From the NCBI GenBank assembly GCA_019114745.1, contig DXEY01000126.1:1-6623 (forward strand): DNA of 6,623 bases. Reading direction: 5' to 3'. The notes below the pieces were generated by a model. The model did no database searches. It was not told the origin of the DNA and saw only the letters and a program-made list of their open reading frames with translations. Shown here piece after piece: positions 6,106 through 6,623 of the stretch. Position 1 is the first letter of the stretch. The number at the start of each line of letters is the position of its first letter. The stretch is from Candidatus Mediterraneibacter colneyensis. GTDB taxonomy: Bacteria; Bacillota; Clostridia; Lachnospirales; Lachnospiraceae. The translations under genes and the position numbers were made by a program.

Positions 6106-6550
6106 CCTGTAAAGCTCCTTTCGTTTTGTCGGTATCCTTCTGCCCGTCAAGAGCTGCCAGGACACAGATCAGCGCCTGCTGCATGGCAAGCGTTGCAAAA
6201 TCCATCGCAAACTCCGCATACAGCATATCAGCTTCTCTTTCATCGTCTTCCGGCGCGCTGTCTTCCGAATGAAGATCAGACACGATCTTCTTCCTCATCG
6301 CGCCTCCCATCTTATGCCTGTAATCAAGCTGCGCCTGTGTCAGCCTGCTCACGACCTGAGAGCGGCAGGACTTTGCTTTTTCCTCGAGGAGCAGAGTATT
6401 TTCTTCGTATTCTGCCTCCGCCTTTTCAAGCTCGGAATGGATCTTTTCCTTCCCGCCTTCTTCACAGACACGGATCCTGCACTGCAGCTTACCGTACTGT
6501 TCTTCCATCTCATACAGCTTACATGCAAATACACTTTCATCGATTCTCAT
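6098..6550 (-). CDS. Hypothetical coiled-coil protein
   Basis: A 150-residue protein I do not recognise. Residues about 1-75 are strongly charged and helical (KLYEMEEQYGKLQ, then a run rich in E, K and L up to LLLEEKAKS), consistent with a coiled coil. A basic middle (RHKMGGAMRKK) leads to an acidic linker (SEDSAPEDDERE). A hydrophobic helix near the C-terminus (about 110-135, containing FAMDFATLAMQQALICVLAAL) looks amphipathic rather than like a clear membrane span. There is no signal peptide and no catalytic motif. The ATG at 6550 is chosen because AAGGAGGA (6568-6561) lies upstream, although its 11-nt spacing is slightly long. The frame stays open to 6604, but that upstream ATG has no ribosome site. 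It lies 68 nt upstream of the radical SAM gene on the same strand, so co-transcription is plausible. Confidence 0.75.
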   Translation of the reverse strand: MRIDESVFACKLYEMEEQYGKLQCRIRVCEEGGKEKIHSELEKAEAEYEENTLLLEEKAKSCRSQVVSRLTQAQLDYRHKMGGAMRKKIVSDLHSEDSAPEDDEREADMLYAEFAMDFATLAMQQALICVLAALDGQKDTDKTKGALQDA

Positions 6551-6574
6551 AAGAAAGCCGTCCTCCTTCCGCAC

Positions 6575-6604
6575 TTTATACTGCCTGTATTTTTTATATA
6601 GCAA
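6575..6604 (-). promoter_or_regulatory. Candidate promoter for coiled-coil gene
   Basis: Two overlapping options exist on the minus strand. TTGCTA (6604-6599) with TATAAA (6580-6575) has an 18-nt spacer, but it would put the transcript start at the ribosome site. TGC-TATATA (-10 at 6600-6595) resembles an extended -10 and would leave a leader of about 40 nt, but its -35 would sit at the window edge. The second fits the ribosome site better. Neither is certain. Confidence 0.3.
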
Positions 6605-6623
6605 ATACAGAAAATAATTGCGA

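Noticed and set aside
6551..6604. Upstream ATG at 6604 for the coiled-coil gene
   Set aside because: It has no ribosome site and the region looks like promoter sequence; ATG 6550 has AAGGAGGA upstream.

Overview
The window reads like a chromosomal segment from an anaerobic, Gram-positive Firmicute, most likely a Clostridia/Lachnospiraceae-type gut bacterium. The evidence is the strong AGGAGG-type ribosome sites, a T-box leader in front of a methionyl-tRNA synthetase gene, a DegV protein, and intergenic repeats of the kind found scattered in such genomes. The genus assignment is inference. No phage, CRISPR, rRNA or tRNA sequence was seen.

Layout. Positions 1-134 are a leader with an extended -10 promoter. 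Two plus-strand genes follow in a tight operon: a DegV-family fatty-acid-binding protein (135-1004), then a CobD/HisC-type PLP enzyme (1015-2100) whose ribosome site overlaps the degV stop codon. All remaining genes are on the minus strand. metG (2177-4114) converges on the PLP gene. Its leader holds a complete methionine T-box riboswitch (about 4242-4598), with an AUG specifier, a UGGU T-box bulge, an intrinsic terminator and a good sigma-A promoter at 4605-4633. Upstream of that, a radical SAM protein with a cysteine-rich C-terminal region (4689-6029) follows a 150-residue coiled-coil protein of unknown function (6098-6550).

The most notable structure is a pair of directly repeated elements. 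They align without gaps over 78 nt (62 identities by hand count) and bracket metG. Copy A (2085-2173) fills the convergent gap, supplies the stop codon and last residues of the PLP enzyme, and ends a few bases from the metG stop. Copy B (4134-4216) lies in the metG 5' UTR between the T-box terminator and the Shine-Dalgarno sequence. Each copy is a hairpin built on a GGGACGTAGT arm followed by two TGTCCCT motifs at fixed spacing. They look like REP/MITE-type non-autonomous repeats. No transposase is present in the window.

How the genes work together: metG is controlled by uncharged tRNA-Met through its T-box. The DegV and PLP genes are probably co-transcribed, but no cobalamin or histidine genes lie nearby to fix the PLP enzyme's substrate. 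The radical SAM gene and the coiled-coil gene may form a unit, and their joint role is unknown.
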